Under the pieces are notes generated by a model. The model was not told the DNA's origin. It saw only the letters and a program-made list of their open reading frames with translations, and made no database searches. The translations under genes were made by a program, and so were the position numbers. This document shows positions 24,172 to 31,811 of a stretch of DNA of 31,811 nt, piece by piece; position 1 is the first letter of the stretch; every line of letters starts with the position of its first letter. The stretch comes from Hyphomicrobiales bacterium (GTDB taxonomy: Bacteria > Pseudomonadota > Alphaproteobacteria > Rhizobiales > JALURZ01), in contig JALURZ010000103.1 in NCBI GenBank assembly GCA_027058735.1, forward strand, positions 1 through 31,811, read 5' to 3'.

Positions 24172-26685
24172 TCAGCTGCCGCCCGGCGCGCGGCGGCGTT
24201 GCCACCATCCTCTGCGCGCCGCCGAATCGGCGGCCTCTTCCGCCTGGATTTCGCCGGGAGCATCCGCTTCACTGTCCTGGGACACCGCCGCACCGTTGCC
24301 GGCGGCGGCCCTGGGGGAGCGCCTGGGGGGCGCCGTTTCTTCCGGTTTCGGGCTGGCGGTCTTGCGCTTTTTGGGTTTGCCGGCGGGCGGTTGCGCGGTG
24401 GCGGGCTCCGGGCTGCGCCGGGGCGGTGCGTCCGTCTTCTCGTCGCGCGACGCAGCGGCCGGGTCGCCGCCGGTTTCGGCAGGCTCGCTCTCAGCCGCCG
24501 CCGGTTTGCGCCGCGCGCGTTTGCGCGGGGTCTTGGCCTTTTCGGGTTCGCGCTGTTCCGCGCCGTCGCCTTCGGGTGCATCCACAGGCGCGGCCTCGCT
24601 CTCATCTGCATGCGCTGCGGCCTGCTCGTCGCCGGCATTTTCCCGGATCTTGCGGCGCTGCTGCACCCGCCGGCCGCCGCGCCGCCCGCGACGGCGCTTG
24701 GATGCGGGCTTTGCCGCCTCCTCGCCGGCGGTGTCGTCCTGCGCATCGGCCGCAACGGTTTCAGCCTTGTCCTCGTCCTGGGTCCTGGAGCGTTTCCGGC
24801 CACGCTCCGCGCCGCCGCGCGAACGCCTGGGGCGCCGGCGCGCATTGCCGTCGCCGCTTTTTTCCTCCGCCTCGTCTCTTTGCGCGGGCTTGCGTCTTGG
24901 ACGCGGTTCCGGTCCGGCCGCATCCAGCGCCGCGTCGTCGAGATTCAGGATTTCAAAGTTCGAATTGGCCAGCGTGATGTCCGCCTCAACATGAATCGCG
25001 ATGTCGAATCGGCCTTCGATCGCCAGCAGCCGCGAACGCATCTGGTTCAGGATATAAAGGGCGACCGGCGCCGGCGCGCGGACCAGCAGGTCATTGTGCT
25101 TTGCGTGCATCAGATGTTCGTCGATGGCGCGCAAGACTTGCAGCGAGCTCGATTCGGTTGAGCGCACGAAGCCATGTCCCTCGCATGTGGGGCACGGCGC
25201 CGTACTGCCCTCAAGAATACCCGAGCGAAGCCGCTGGCGAGACATTTCCAGCAGGCCGAAATGACTGATCCGGCCAATCTGTATTCTCGCCCTGTCGTCT
25301 TTGAGCCGGCTCTTGATGCGCCGCTCGACCGCGCGATTGTTGCGGCGGCGTTCCATGTCGATATAGTCGATGACGATCAGACCGGCGAGATCGCGCAGCC
25401 GCAACTGGCGCGCGATTTCATCGGACGCCTCAAGGTTTGTGTTCAGCGCGGTATCCTCGATATTGCGCTCGCGGGTCGCCTTGCCCGAATTGACATCGAT
25501 GGAGACCAGGGCCTCGGTCTGGTTGATGACAATATAGCCGCCCGATTTCAGCGTTACATTGGCGCTGAACATGGCGTCCAACTGGTTTTCTATCTTGTGG
25601 TGGACAAAGATCGGCTGGCTGTTTTCGAACAGCTTCACGTTCTTCGCATGGCTCGGCATCAGCATGCGCATGAAGCTCTTGGCTTCCTTGTAGCCTTCCG
25701 CGCCTTCGACCAGAATCTCGCCGATTTCCTTGTTATAGAGGTCGCGGATAGACCGCTTTATCAGGCTGCCCTCTTCGTAGACCAGTGCCGGGGCGCTGGA
25801 TTCCAGGGTCAGGTCGCGGACCGTTTCCCACAGCCGGCGCAGATATTCCAGATCGCGCTTGATCTCCGCTTTGGTCCGGTTGGCGCCGGCGGTGCGGATG
25901 ATGATGCCCGCCCCTTGAGCGACGCCGAAGTCCTTGGCGATGTCACGAAGACGCTTGCGGTCGGCGGCACTGGTGATCTTGCGGGAGATGCCGCCGCCGC
26001 GCGCGGTATTGGGCATCAGCACGCAATAGCGCCCGGCAAGAGACAGATAGGAAGTCAGCGCCGCGCCCTTCTTGCCGCGCTCTTCCTTTACGACCTGAAC
26101 CAGAATAACCTGCCCGCGCTTGATGACTTCCTGTATCTTATAATGGCGGCTCCGTCGAGTGGCGCGCCGGGGCACTTCCTCAAGCGCATCCTCCGCGCCG
26201 ACGGACTCAACGCCCTCGTCATGTCCGTCCGCCTCGTCGTCTTCGTCTTCGTCGTCCTCGAAAATTTCGTCGCGCACATCCCCGGGCGGTTCGTTGAGAA
26301 GGTCGTCATCGAGGCCGCCGTGCGGATCGGCCCCGTTTCGCGCGGTGCCGGCGCCACTGGCCTCCAGCTTTTCTTCTTCGGCCTCCGCGGCCGCCGCGTC
26401 GAACTCCTCCTGCTCCAGCAACGCCTGGCGATCGGCCACCGGTATCTGATAATAGTCCGGGTGTATTTCGCTGAACGCCAGAAACCCGTGGCGATTGCCG
26501 CCATATTCCACGAAAGCCGCCTGCAGCGAGGGCTCTACGCGCGTGACCTTGGCGAGATAGATATTGCCGCGAAGCTGTTTGCGCTTGGCGGATTCAAAAT
26601 CAAATTCCTCAAGTTTCGTACCACGTACGACCGCGACGCGCGTCTCTTCGGGATGCGCGGCGTCAATAAGCATTCTGTTTTCCAT
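24172..26685 (-). CDS. rne: Ribonuclease E
   Basis: RNase E is the essential endoribonuclease that starts mRNA decay, processes rRNA/tRNA and scaffolds the degradosome. ATG 26685 gives 837 residues beginning MENRMLIDAAHPEETRVAVV, the family start; the frame stays open 151 codons further upstream but that part looks non-coding. The S1 domain (about 37-190) is interrupted by a very acidic insert (about 94-160; EDDEDEDDEADG), usual in alphaproteobacteria. The catalytic DNase-I-like part contains GGYIVINQTEALVSIDVNSGKAT and IDYIDM. The zinc-link is CPTC at 498-501. The C-terminal half (about 560-837) is disordered, with Arg-rich RNA-binding blocks (SKRRRGRRGGRR), and ends RRGWWQRRRAPGGS; such a terminal GWW motif binds PNPase in Caulobacter. 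A GGGGA site precedes the ATG. Confidence 0.96.
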   Translation of the reverse strand: MENRMLIDAAHPEETRVAVVRGTKLEEFDFESAKRKQLRGNIYLAKVTRVEPSLQAAFVEYGGNRHGFLAFSEIHPDYYQIPVADRQALLEQEEFDAAAAEAEEEKLEASGAGTARNGADPHGGLDDDLLNEPPGDVRDEIFEDDEDEDDEADGHDEGVESVGAEDALEEVPRRATRRSRHYKIQEVIKRGQVILVQVVKEERGKKGAALTSYLSLAGRYCVLMPNTARGGGISRKITSAADRKRLRDIAKDFGVAQGAGIIIRTAGANRTKAEIKRDLEYLRRLWETVRDLTLESSAPALVYEEGSLIKRSIRDLYNKEIGEILVEGAEGYKEAKSFMRMLMPSHAKNVKLFENSQPIFVHHKIENQLDAMFSANVTLKSGGYIVINQTEALVSIDVNSGKATRERNIEDTALNTNLEASDEIARQLRLRDLAGLIVIDYIDMERRRNNRAVERRIKSRLKDDRARIQIGRISHFGLLEMSRQRLRSGILEGSTAPCPTCEGHGFVRSTESSSLQVLRAIDEHLMHAKHNDLLVRAPAPVALYILNQMRSRLLAIEGRFDIAIHVEADITLANSNFEILNLDDAALDAAGPEPRPRRKPAQRDEAEEKSGDGNARRRPRRSRGGAERGRKRSRTQDEDKAETVAADAQDDTAGEEAAKPASKRRRGRRGGRRVQQRRKIRENAGDEQAAAHADESEAAPVDAPEGDGAEQREPEKAKTPRKRARRKPAAAESEPAETGGDPAAASRDEKTDAPPRRSPEPATAQPPAGKPKKRKTASPKPEETAPPRRSPRAAAGNGAAVSQDSEADAPGEIQAEEAADSAARRGWWQRRRAPGGS

Positions 26686-26826
26686 TTTGTATAATCCCCA
26701 CGGCGAGCGCAGGTGGCGACAGGGTGGGCGCGCGGGAGCGCGTCCGATTGATCTGCTGATAGCCGCCTGCCGGCGCCGAAAATTGTCTTGCAGAACCACG
26801 AATACAACGACTGCAAACCGCGCCGG

Positions 26827-26855
26827 ATCGGCATTCGCGTGACGAATCGGCCGAT
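26827..26855 (-). ncRNA. rne leader hairpin 1
   Basis: ATCGGC (26827-26832) plus ATTCG (26833-26837) pair with CGAAT (26843-26847) plus GCCGAT (26850-26855). This gives an 11-bp stem with a 2-base bulge (26848-26849) and a 5-base loop, about 140-170 nt upstream of the rne start codon. In E. coli, RNase E autoregulates by binding hairpins in its own leader; an equivalent role here is inference. Confidence 0.45.
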
Positions 26856-27010
26856 GGGGGAGGGCGTCGGTCGCAGGATTAAATTGTGTGTGGATCCAAT
26901 CATAAACACCGTTGTTTTCAATTTGCCGGCCTCGATGCACCGGCCGTCCCTGGTTTCCTGTTTGCAACAATCCGCCGGGCCCGATTGCCAGTGACCGGCG
27001 TGTCATTGCA

Positions 27011-27053
27011 TGGCCTCTTGAGGCCACTTGAATGGTTCCTTCGACAAGGAGCC
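27011..27053 (-). ncRNA. rne leader hairpins 2 and 3
   Basis: Two adjacent stems. TGGCCTC (27011-27017) and GAGGCCA (27020-27026) form a 7-bp inverted repeat around two bases. GGTTCCTT (27034-27041) and AAGGAGCC (27046-27053) form an 8-bp stem with one T/G position and a 4-base CGAC loop. They lie 325-370 nt upstream of the rne start codon. Confidence 0.4.
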
Positions 27054-27071
27054 TTGAAGGTACAGCCGGTC

Positions 27072-27146
27072 CCGTTCCCGCGTTCATCGAACGTCCGGAA
27101 CGGCAGCGGCGAAAAACCGTTTCATTTGCCCCGCACAACCGCGGGG
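27072..27146 (-). ncRNA. rne leader hairpins 4 and 5
   Basis: Hairpin 4: CCGTTCC (27072-27078) pairs with GGAACGG (27097-27103), enclosing CGTTC (27081-27085) paired with GAACG (27089-27093) around a 3-base loop, 12 bp in all with a small internal loop. Hairpin 5: CCCCGC (27129-27134) pairs with GCGGGG (27141-27146) around a 6-base loop. Both would be stable in either transcript strand, so an independent small RNA is an alternative to a long rne leader. Confidence 0.4.
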
Positions 27147-27526
27147 TCCATGGCTTCAGAGTCTGGTCTATGAGAAGATTGGCCGCTTCGACCTCGTCAT
27201 ATTGTTCTTGTTCTCACAGAGCCGAAAGCCTCATTTCAATTGAGTTTTCCCAAGTCCCCGGTAAACTGATACCGGCACGAACGCATTTCGCAACCTGTCC
27301 GTGACAAGGGAGACTCGCTTGGCCATGCGACTCTATTTAGGGTGTGCGCGAACGATTGGCAAGTCTCTGGATGACTGATCGGATTGTGGTCGCAATTTTG
27401 TGCAGCACTTGAGATCGGGCCCGGGCCGCAGGGCGGGGCCGGTTTGCGGGGCCGGCAACCAAGGATTAACTGCGAATTGATAACGTATTGCCGGTTTCCG
27501 GATCATACCGGGCGTCATCATCGGGT

Positions 27527-28849
27527 GTGAGCAGGCGTGTGCTGACAACAGGCGACATCGCAAGACTTGCCGGTTTCCTCCGTTCGGCGCTGCTGGCGTC
27601 TTTGCTGGCGGCGGGGTTTGTCCATGCTGAACCGGCGGCCACCGGCGCGCGCGCGGCGGCCCAGCCCGCAACGGCGGTCGCGGCCCGGCTGGGGGGCGAC
27701 GACAAACGGACCCGGTTTGTCGTCGATCTGAACCGGGCGGTGGGTTTCAGCGTCTTTGTCGTGCCCAAGCCGTTCCGCGTCATCATCGATCTGCCGGAGG
27801 TGAACTTTCAGCTTCCCCCCGGTCTGGGCGAAACCGGGCGCGGGCTGGTTTCGGCGTTCCGCTATGGCCTGTTTTCGCCGGGAAAATCGCGTATCGTGCT
27901 GGATGCGAGCGCGCCGGTGCTGATTGAAAAGTCTTTTGTGCTGGGTGCGAAAAACGGTCAGCCGGCCCGTCTTGTGGTCGATCTGATGCGCACCGACGCT
28001 GTGACCTTCGCCCGGATGCGTTCGCGCCAGGAGGCACTGTCCGCAACGAAGAAAGACGGCGCGAAATCGTCGAAAGCCGCAAAACGCAAGACCTCGAGGC
28101 CGGTCAGGACGGCCCGCAGGGACAAGCCGAAATCGCCGCGCCTGCGGTCGAGACGGCCGACCATCGTGATCGATCCCGGCCACGGCGGGGTTGACCCGGG
28201 CGCCATCAGCCGCCGCGGCACGGCGGAAAAGAGCGTTGTGCTGTCCTTCAGCAAGACCCTTTATCAGAAACTGGCCGCCACAAAGCGCTACAGGGTTTAT
28301 CTCACCCGCAGCGACGACAAGTTTCTGCGGCTGCGAAAACGCGTTGCGATCGCGCGCGCGCGCGGTGCGGATCTGTTTATCGCCGTTCATGCCGATTCGA
28401 TCCGTCGCGGCAGCGCCACCGGCGCCACGATCTACACGCTTTCCGAACGCGCTTCCGACAAGGAGGCCGAAGCGCTCGCTGCCAAGGAAAACAGGGCCGA
28501 TATCATTGCGGGCGTGGATCTGGATGACGAAAACAGCGCCGTCGCCAGCATCCTGATCGATCTGGCCCAGCGCGAGACCAACAATCACTCGGCCAAATTC
28601 GCCAATCTGACGGTCAAATATCTCAGGGGCTCCACCCGCCTGACGCGCCGGCCCCACCGGTTTGCGGGATTTCGCGTGCTCAAGGCGCCCGATACGCCCT
28701 CCATCCTGCTCGAACTGGGCTATCTGAGCAGCCGCCGCGACGAAAAACGGCTCTTGTCCAAAACCTGGCAGAAGAAGGTCGCGGCCTCGATCATCCGCGC
28801 CATGGATGCGTTTTTTCGGGCGCGGATTGCCGATGGCACAATGCGGTAG
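27527..28849 (+). CDS. N-acetylmuramoyl-L-alanine amidase (AMIN + Amidase_3)
   Basis: This periplasmic zinc amidase cuts the bond between MurNAc and the stem peptide, usually to split septal peptidoglycan. GTG 27527 gives 440 residues and a good signal peptide (LAGFLRSALLASLLAAGFVHA); TTG 27488 and GTG 27539 are alternatives, none with a strong ribosome site. An AMIN domain follows (about 50-165; TRFVVDLNRAVGFSVFV). After a Lys/Arg-rich linker comes Amidase_3 with IDPGHGGVDPGA, the Glu of EKSVVL, FIAVHADS, and catalytic Glu in ILLELGYLSS. AmiC-type amidases normally need an EnvC/NlpD activator, not seen here. In alphaproteobacteria the gene often lies, as here, before PBP1A, suggesting joint use in cell-wall synthesis and division. 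Confidence 0.93.
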   Translation: MSRRVLTTGDIARLAGFLRSALLASLLAAGFVHAEPAATGARAAAQPATAVAARLGGDDKRTRFVVDLNRAVGFSVFVVPKPFRVIIDLPEVNFQLPPGLGETGRGLVSAFRYGLFSPGKSRIVLDASAPVLIEKSFVLGAKNGQPARLVVDLMRTDAVTFARMRSRQEALSATKKDGAKSSKAAKRKTSRPVRTARRDKPKSPRLRSRRPTIVIDPGHGGVDPGAISRRGTAEKSVVLSFSKTLYQKLAATKRYRVYLTRSDDKFLRLRKRVAIARARGADLFIAVHADSIRRGSATGATIYTLSERASDKEAEALAAKENRADIIAGVDLDDENSAVASILIDLAQRETNNHSAKFANLTVKYLRGSTRLTRRPHRFAGFRVLKAPDTPSILLELGYLSSRRDEKRLLSKTWQKKVAASIIRAMDAFFRARIADGTMR

Positions 28850-28876
28850 TTTGGGCTATGTAGGACACGGGCAGCG

Positions 28877-28893
28877 GCCGCCGGTGCGGCGGC
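28877..28893. terminator. Possible hairpin after the amidase gene
   Basis: GCCGCCG (28877-28883) pairs with CGGCGGC (28887-28893) around a 3-base loop, 28 bp after the amidase stop. No T-run follows, so it is not a classical intrinsic terminator. The remaining 170 bp before the PBP1A gene show no clear promoter. Confidence 0.3.
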
Positions 28894-29065
28894 GGCCCGG
28901 AATTGGGTTCTGGTTCGCCAAGGGCCTGCCATAATTGCGGCCTAGATGGTGTGCGGCATCAGGGGCGATCTGGATTGAGCGCCGGACGGTCATGATGGTT
29001 TTTCCTGCACCCCAACGGCCCGGGACGGACGGCAGCGCGCCATTTGTCGGGATTTTGGACAAGCC

Positions 29066-31510
29066 ATGTTGAGATTTATCGGATTGCTGTTTACCGGCGG
29101 CGTGATCATGTTCCTGGGTGTGTCCGTGGCGGTGGGCTATGTGGTCTGGCACGCCTCTCAGGACCTTCCCGACTATGGGGTGCTGCGCCAGTATGAACCG
29201 CCGGTGATGACCCGCGTGCACGCGGCCGACGGCTCGCTGATCGCGGAATACGCGCGCGAGCGGCGCCTCTACATACCCATAAACGCCATTCCCGATTCCG
29301 TCATCCAGGCGTTCCTGTCGGCCGAAGACAAGAATTTCTACAAACATGGCGGTATCGACCTTGAAGGGGTCGCAAGAGCTGTCATCGTCAATATCAGCAA
29401 CATCATGGCCAAGCGCCGGCTGGTGGGCGCCTCGACCATCACCCAGCAGGTCGCCAAGAATTTTCTGCTGACCCGCGACCGCACCATTCAGCGCAAACTG
29501 AAGGAAGCCCTGCTCGCCATACGGATCGAGCGGACATTCTCCAAGGGAAAAATACTCGAGCTTTATCTCAATGAAATCTTTCTTGGTCTCGGCTCCTACG
29601 GCGTGGCGGCGGCGTCGCTGAACTATTTCGGCAAGTCGCTGCGCGAACTGAACATCTCGGAAGTGGCCTATCTGGCCGCCCTGCCCAAGGCCCCCAACAA
29701 CTACAACCCCTTCAGATACACCAAACGCGCGATCGAGCGGCGCAACTGGGTCATCGACCGGATGGTTGACAATGGCTATGTGAGCGACAAGCAGGCGCTG
29801 GAGGCCAAGGCGCGCCCGCTCACCATCACGCCGCGGCCCTTTGGCGCGCAGTTGTTCGCTGCCGATTATTTTGCCGAGGAAGTGCGCCGCGAGCTGATCG
29901 GCATCTATGGCGAAAAGCGCGTCTATGAAGGCGGCCTGTCGGTGCGCACGACGCTGAACCCCGCCATGCAGGTCATGGCCCGCAGGGCGCTGCTGGACGG
30001 GCTGATTGGATATGATCGTTCCAGGGGCTGGCGCGGCCCGGTTGCCCGGATTGAGATCGGCGAGGACTGGGGCAGGCGGCTTGGCGCAATCGAGGCGCTT
30101 TCGGATATTCAGCCCTGGCGCCTCGCCGTTGTGCTGGACGTTTCCGCCAGGCAGGCGCGGATCGGCCTGCAACCCAGACGGCTGAAGAACGGCAAGCTCG
30201 ACAGCGCGCGCGATGAAGCCGTCATTCCTCTGGCCCAGGCCCAGTGGGCGCGCGCATGGGGCGAAAAAGGCGTGCTGGGACCGAAAATCAGGTCGATGGA
30301 GCAGGTCCTCAAGGTTGGTGATGTCGTCTATGCGGCCCCGGTTGAGGGAAAGAACAAGGCCAAGGCCGCCTCCGGGACATGGCAGCTCATGCAGGTGCCG
30401 AAAATCGCAGGCGGGATCGTCGCGCTCGATCCCCATACCGGGCGGGTCTATGCTCTCGTCGGCGGTTTCAGCTATGCGCAAAGCGAATTCAACCGCGCCG
30501 TGCAGGCCTTGCGCCAGCCCGGATCGGCGTTCAAGCCCTTCGTTTATGCGGCCGCGCTGGACAATGGCTATACGCCCGCCAGCGTGGTGCTGGACGCGCC
30601 CATCGAGATCCGCGTGCCCAACCAGAAGGTCTGGCGGCCGAAGAACTATGGCGGCAAGTTTTACGGGCCTTCGACCGTGCGGCTGGGCATCGAAAAATCG
30701 CGCAATGTCATGACCGTGCGTCTGGCTCAGGATCTGGGGATGGAAACGGTTGCGGCCTATGCCAGGCGGTTCGGCATCTATGACAATCTGCAGCCGGTTC
30801 TGGCGATGGCGCTCGGCGCCGGGGAAACGACGGTTCTGAAACTGACCGCGGCCTTCGGCATGATCGCCAATGGCGGCAAGAAAATCCGGCCGACACTGAT
30901 CGACCGTATTCAGGACCGCTGGGGCAAGACGATCCTGCGCAATGACCAGCGGCCCTGCCCCGATTGCGCGCCGGCCAAATGGACCGGCCAGCCGGAGCCG
31001 GTTCTGCCCGACGACCGCGAGCAGATCATCGACCCCCATACCAGCTATCAGATGACGTCGATCATGGAAGGCGTGGTGCAGCGCGGCACCGGAACGGCCT
31101 TGCGCAGGATCGCCCGCCCGGTCGCCGGCAAGACAGGCACCACCAATGAGGAAAAGGATGCCTGGTTCATCGGCTTCACCCCTGATCTCGTGGTCGGCGT
31201 GTATGTCGGATTCGACACGCCCACACCCATGGGCCGGGGCGCCACGGGCGGCCGGCTGGCGGCTCCGATCGTGGCTGATTTCATGGAAATGGCCCTGAAG
31301 GACAAACCGGCGACGCCGTTTCGCGTGCCGCCCGGCATCAACCTCATTCCCATCAACTCCAAGACCGGGCAACTGGCGCAACTTGGCGATGAGGATGTCA
31401 TTCTGGAAGCCTTCAAGCCGGGAACGGCGCCGACGGGCACCCGCCAGGTGCTCCAGGGGGACACGGCCGGCGACGGCACGCCGGCCACCGGCACCGGCGG
31501 GCTGTATTGA
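29066..31510 (+). CDS. mrcA: Penicillin-binding protein 1A, bifunctional class A PBP
   Basis: PBP1A polymerises lipid II and crosslinks the stem peptides of peptidoglycan at the inner membrane. The 814-residue protein has one N-terminal transmembrane helix (about 4-28). The GT51 glycosyltransferase domain has catalytic Glu87 in SAEDKNFYKHGGID and the motifs GASTITQQVAKNFLL and KILELYLNEIFLG. A linker/OB-like region (about 310-430) follows. The transpeptidase domain carries nucleophile Ser487 in SAFK, SRN at 545-547 and KTGT from Lys689. The cytoplasmic N-terminus is very short. ATG 29066 is the only good start. The tail after residue 750 is Gly/Thr-rich and variable. Confidence 0.97.
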   Translation: MLRFIGLLFTGGVIMFLGVSVAVGYVVWHASQDLPDYGVLRQYEPPVMTRVHAADGSLIAEYARERRLYIPINAIPDSVIQAFLSAEDKNFYKHGGIDLEGVARAVIVNISNIMAKRRLVGASTITQQVAKNFLLTRDRTIQRKLKEALLAIRIERTFSKGKILELYLNEIFLGLGSYGVAAASLNYFGKSLRELNISEVAYLAALPKAPNNYNPFRYTKRAIERRNWVIDRMVDNGYVSDKQALEAKARPLTITPRPFGAQLFAADYFAEEVRRELIGIYGEKRVYEGGLSVRTTLNPAMQVMARRALLDGLIGYDRSRGWRGPVARIEIGEDWGRRLGAIEALSDIQPWRLAVVLDVSARQARIGLQPRRLKNGKLDSARDEAVIPLAQAQWARAWGEKGVLGPKIRSMEQVLKVGDVVYAAPVEGKNKAKAASGTWQLMQVPKIAGGIVALDPHTGRVYALVGGFSYAQSEFNRAVQALRQPGSAFKPFVYAAALDNGYTPASVVLDAPIEIRVPNQKVWRPKNYGGKFYGPSTVRLGIEKSRNVMTVRLAQDLGMETVAAYARRFGIYDNLQPVLAMALGAGETTVLKLTAAFGMIANGGKKIRPTLIDRIQDRWGKTILRNDQRPCPDCAPAKWTGQPEPVLPDDREQIIDPHTSYQMTSIMEGVVQRGTGTALRRIARPVAGKTGTTNEEKDAWFIGFTPDLVVGVYVGFDTPTPMGRGATGGRLAAPIVADFMEMALKDKPATPFRVPPGINLIPINSKTGQLAQLGDEDVILEAFKPGTAPTGTRQVLQGDTAGDGTPATGTGGLY

Positions 31511-31570
31511 GGCGCGTTTTCGCGGGCCCGCCGCCGTGTGACGTACGGATTGCAGGCAACACTGACACCG

Positions 31571-31811
31571 ATGCGGTTTGAAGGGGGAGCCCGCACGGGC
31601 GAGCGGCGGGGAGTCGAATATGCGGTGCAGCAACTGGTCGACCATCACGGTCGAGAAATGCTGTACATTCTCAGCTTTTACTTGCCGCGGTTCCTGGACT
31701 TGCCGTTTCAAGAGAAACTGGTCACCGTGCTTCATGAACTCTGGCACATCAGCCCGGATTTCGATGGGGATTTGCGGCGACATCCGGGAAGGTGTTACGC
31801 GCATTCGCACT
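31571..31811 (+). CDS. Putative zinc metallopeptidase (5' part only)
   Basis: An open frame starts at ATG 31571 (TTG 31550 and GTG 31538 are also in frame) and continues past the window edge, giving at least 80 residues. It contains HELWH at residues 55-59, a HExxH zinc-protease motif, preceded by FYLPRFLDLPFQEKLVTVL and followed by ISPDFDGDLRRHPGRCYAHSH, where a further His/Asp may be the third ligand. I recognise this arrangement from small proteins annotated as putative (phage-type) metallopeptidases; substrates are unknown. It begins 60 bp after the PBP1A stop on the same strand, so it may be co-transcribed. Without the C-terminal half the family call stays provisional. Confidence 0.65.
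   Translation, partial: MRFEGGARTGERRGVEYAVQQLVDHHGREMLYILSFYLPRFLDLPFQEKLVTVLHELWHISPDFDGDLRRHPGRCYAHSH

Larger units (their letters stand above)
26686..27526. other. 841-bp divergent intergenic region between rne and an amidase gene
   Basis: No convincing gene is present. The part nearest rne (to about 27150) contains five stable inverted repeats, listed separately, that would lie in a long rne leader RNA if transcription starts upstream of them. I cannot place the rne promoter securely; a TTGCGA-N16-TATCAG pair on the minus strand near 27265-27295 is one weak candidate. The stretch 27300-27460 shows nothing clear. Near the amidase there is a TTAA-N7-TTGA sequence (27466-27480), one mismatch from a CtrA site, followed by TTGATA as a possible -35. 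Short open frames here match nothing I know. Confidence 0.6.

Noticed and set aside
23957..24208. 83-codon minus-strand frame covering the GATATC repeats, between rne and the M48 gene
   Set aside because: Overlaps the ends of both neighbours, no signal peptide or domain, and low-complexity composition; treated as non-coding.
26686..27138. 151-codon N-terminal extension of rne
   Set aside because: The frame is open but the translation has no conserved features, contains the hairpin DNA, and the family start MENRMLIDA lies at 26685 with its own ribosome-binding site.
28856..31810. Very long minus-strand open frame (about 984 codons) across PBP1A to the window end
   Set aside because: Shadow of mrcA and of the following metallopeptidase, both of which have catalytic motifs in the plus strand.

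Overview
The window is GC-rich, densely coded, chromosomal core DNA from an alphaproteobacterium. Several things point there: an Hda-type DnaA-like ATPase beside ppk-ppx-rnd-aspS; a class II (B12-dependent) ribonucleotide reductase of about 1230 residues; a bacterial NDUFA12-type complex I accessory subunit; the DUF2155/aat/accC/accB/aroQ/DsbA neighbourhood; an RNase E with the acidic insert in its S1 domain and a C-terminal Gly-Trp-Trp motif; and a candidate CtrA operator. I cannot name the genus. I see no tRNA, rRNA, CRISPR array, insertion sequence or prophage.

Layout. 1-8.6 kb: hda, then ppk and ppx (translationally coupled, opposing polyphosphate enzymes) on the plus strand; rnd convergent with ppx; a secreted PRC-barrel-like protein; aspS. 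8.8-11.1 kb: maeB, a malic enzyme fused to a phosphotransacetylase-like domain. 11.2-14.9 kb: nrdJ on the minus strand, convergent with maeB. 14.94-15.49 kb: a 550-bp divergent control region between nrdJ and a CheY-like response regulator. 15.5-18.4 kb, plus strand: response regulator, NDUFA12-like protein, MlaD-like protein, methyltransferase, DUF2155 protein. 18.4-24.0 kb, minus strand: M48 peptidase with a TPR-like tail, a DsbA/ScsC-like thiol oxidoreductase, aroQ, accB, accC and aat, in transcription order. 24.2-26.7 kb: rne on the minus strand, with an 841-bp region upstream rich in hairpins. 27.5-31.8 kb, plus strand: AMIN/Amidase_3 cell-wall amidase, penicillin-binding protein 1A, and the start of a small HELWH-motif putative metallopeptidase that runs off the end.

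The genes serve replication control and dNTP supply (hda, nrdJ), polyphosphate turnover, RNA processing (rnd, rne), translation and protein turnover (aspS, aat), fatty-acid and shikimate precursors (accBC, aroQ, maeB), and the envelope (mlaD, DUF2155, M48, DsbA-like, amidase, PBP1A).

The coding content is conventional. The least explained material is regulatory: (i) the nrdJ/response-regulator gap, which carries a perfect TTAA-N7-TTAA CtrA-type site between two NrdR-box-like elements spaced 31 bp, a second CtrA-like site near the response regulator, and three hairpins in the nrdJ leader; and (ii) the rne upstream region, with five stable inverted repeats. These are predictions from reading the sequence and no folding or motif scan was run.
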